From contig CAZMTP010000062.1 in NCBI GenBank assembly GCA_964569185.1, forward strand, positions 1-5,799: DNA of 5,799 bases, written 5' to 3'. A program made the position numbers and the translations under genes. Under the pieces are notes generated by a model that made no database searches, had not been told where the DNA came from, and was given only the letters and a program-made list of their open reading frames with translations. Position 1 is the first letter of the stretch. The number at the start of each line of letters is the position of its first letter. Below are positions 4,912-5,799 of this stretch, piece after piece. Origin of the DNA: DATIJP01 sp964569185. GTDB lineage: Bacteria; Chlamydiota; Chlamydiia; Chlamydiales; Rhabdochlamydiaceae.

Positions 4912-5799
4912 ACGCATTCTTGTCACAGGCGGAGCTGGATTTATGGGTTCTGCCTTTATCCGCACTCTTTTTAAGCAAAAAATCCCCTTTGAGAAACTGG
5001 TCAATTTAGATCTGCTTACCTACGCAGGGAATTTAAAAAATGTGGCCATGGTCGCAGACGATCCGCGCTATCTCTTTGTGCATGGCAATATTTTGGATGG
5101 CGCTTTAGTCGAAAAGTTGTGCCGCACTTATGCGATCGATGCGATCGTCCATTTTGCAGCGGAGAGCCATGTAGACCGCAGCATTGCAGATCCCTCTCTT
5201 TTCTATAGGACCAATGTCGGAGGGACTGTCACCCTTCTTGAGACGGTGCGCCATTTTCCTTCCATTCGATTCCATCATATTTCTACAGATGAGGTGTATG
5301 GTTCTATTGAAGCAGGCCATTGCGATGAACAGGCGCCCTATCGCCCTAACTCGCCTTATGCCGCTTCCAAGGCAGCCGCAGACCATTTTGTGCGCGCCTA
5401 TGGGAATACATATGGACTTTTCATCACTATTTCCCATTCCACAAATAACTACGGACCGTATCAAGCTGAAGAAAAATTCATTCCGCGTTTGATTCGCAGT
5501 TGTATCGATCAGCAGCCTTTGCCCATTTATGGAAAAGGCATTAATGTGCGCGACTGGTTGTATGTGGACGATCATGCGGATGCGGTTTGGAAAATTCTGA
5601 CTACAGGCCAAGCCCAGGAGACTTACAATATTGGGGGGAATGCAGAATATAGAAATATCGATCTGGCTTATCTAATTATCGAAAAATTCCTAGCAGTGGC
5701 AAGGAAAGAGGCCAGACCTTTTTCTTCTTCGATTGAATTTGTTAAAGATCGCCCTGGACATGATCTGCGCTACGGCATTAACTCCCAAAAAATCCAAAC
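4904..5799 (+). CDS. rfbB: dTDP-glucose 4,6-dehydratase (3' truncated by window edge)
   Basis: The frame stays open from ATG 4904 to the right edge, giving 298 codons of an enzyme usually about 340-360 residues long, so roughly 50 residues are missing. It converts dTDP-glucose to dTDP-4-keto-6-deoxyglucose using bound NAD+, the second step of dTDP-rhamnose synthesis. Motifs in order: Rossmann TGGAGFMGS (8-16); DLLTYAGNL (36-44), which reads like the family's DkLTYAGNl; HFAAESHVDRSI (83-94); STDEVYG (127-133) with catalytic T128, D129 and E130; PYAASK (151-156) with Y152 and K156; NNYGPYQ (181-187); VRDWLYVDDH (215-224); and DRPGHDLRY (282-290). This set separates RmlB from related sugar epimerases. 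At 178 the usual Arg of T-R-x-S-N-N-Y-G-P is His. The start overlaps the rfbD stop by 8 bases. Confidence 0.94.
   Translation, partial: MYKRILVTGGAGFMGSAFIRTLFKQKIPFEKLVNLDLLTYAGNLKNVAMVADDPRYLFVHGNILDGALVEKLCRTYAIDAIVHFAAESHVDRSIADPSLFYRTNVGGTVTLLETVRHFPSIRFHHISTDEVYGSIEAGHCDEQAPYRPNSPYAASKAAADHFVRAYGNTYGLFITISHSTNNYGPYQAEEKFIPRLIRSCIDQQPLPIYGKGINVRDWLYVDDHADAVWKILTTGQAQETYNIGGNAEYRNIDLAYLIIEKFLAVARKEARPFSSSIEFVKDRPGHDLRYGINSQKIQ

Noticed and set aside
5134..5149. GCGATC direct repeat with several GATC sites in rfbB
   Set aside because: It is explained by coding for A-I-D-A-I-V; too short and isolated to be an origin or methylation cluster.
5105..5611. 168-codon open frame antisense to rfbB
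   Set aside because: It lies wholly opposite an unmistakable rfbB, and its translation shows no family motif; it is a shadow of rfbB codon usage.

Overview
The window is gene-dense, with no gene-free stretch longer than about 60 bases. It looks like chromosome of a Gram-negative bacterium with moderate to low GC: one gene encodes a signal-peptide-bearing outer-membrane beta-barrel and three encode dTDP-rhamnose synthesis, which usually feeds lipopolysaccharide or a surface glycan. A TyrP/Mtr-type aromatic amino acid permease, a barrel carrying a 'GPLLTP...NIEPY' N-terminal motif, and an AT-rich orphan protein with an ankyrin-like C-terminus together suggest a host-associated lineage such as an environmental chlamydia (Parachlamydia/Waddlia type) or a Legionella-like gammaproteobacterium. 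That assignment is an inference; no rRNA or other phylogenetic marker is present.

Layout. 1-154 (+): last 50 codons of phosphoenolpyruvate synthase (ppsA). 199-1254 (+): a 351-residue protein of unknown function, clearly more AT-rich than its neighbours, with an ankyrin-like motif near the C-terminus. 1257-2297 (-): a predicted secreted outer-membrane beta-barrel protein starting at a TTG codon. 2281-3471 (-): an 11-helix aromatic amino acid permease starting at GTG, whose 3' end overlaps the barrel gene by 17 bases. 3472-3532: a 61-base divergent intergenic region holding two interleaved sigma-70-like promoters. 3533-4072, 4066-4911 and 4904-5799 (+): rfbC, rfbD and the first 298 codons of rfbB, overlapping by 7 and 8 bases.

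How the genes relate. RfbB (4,6-dehydratase), RfbC (3,5-epimerase) and RfbD (reductase) are three of the four enzymes that turn glucose-1-phosphate and dTTP into dTDP-L-rhamnose. The first, RfbA, is not in the window. The permease and barrel genes form a minus-strand operon that diverges from the rhamnose operon and shares its promoter region. The minus operon converges on the orphan gene with only two bases between the stop codons.

No RNA gene, CRISPR array, insertion sequence, attachment site or origin was found. No convincing Rho-independent terminator was found. Nothing here demonstrates a new multi-gene system. The parts least explained by known families are the orphan gene at 199-1254 and the compact interleaved divergent promoter at 3486-3530.
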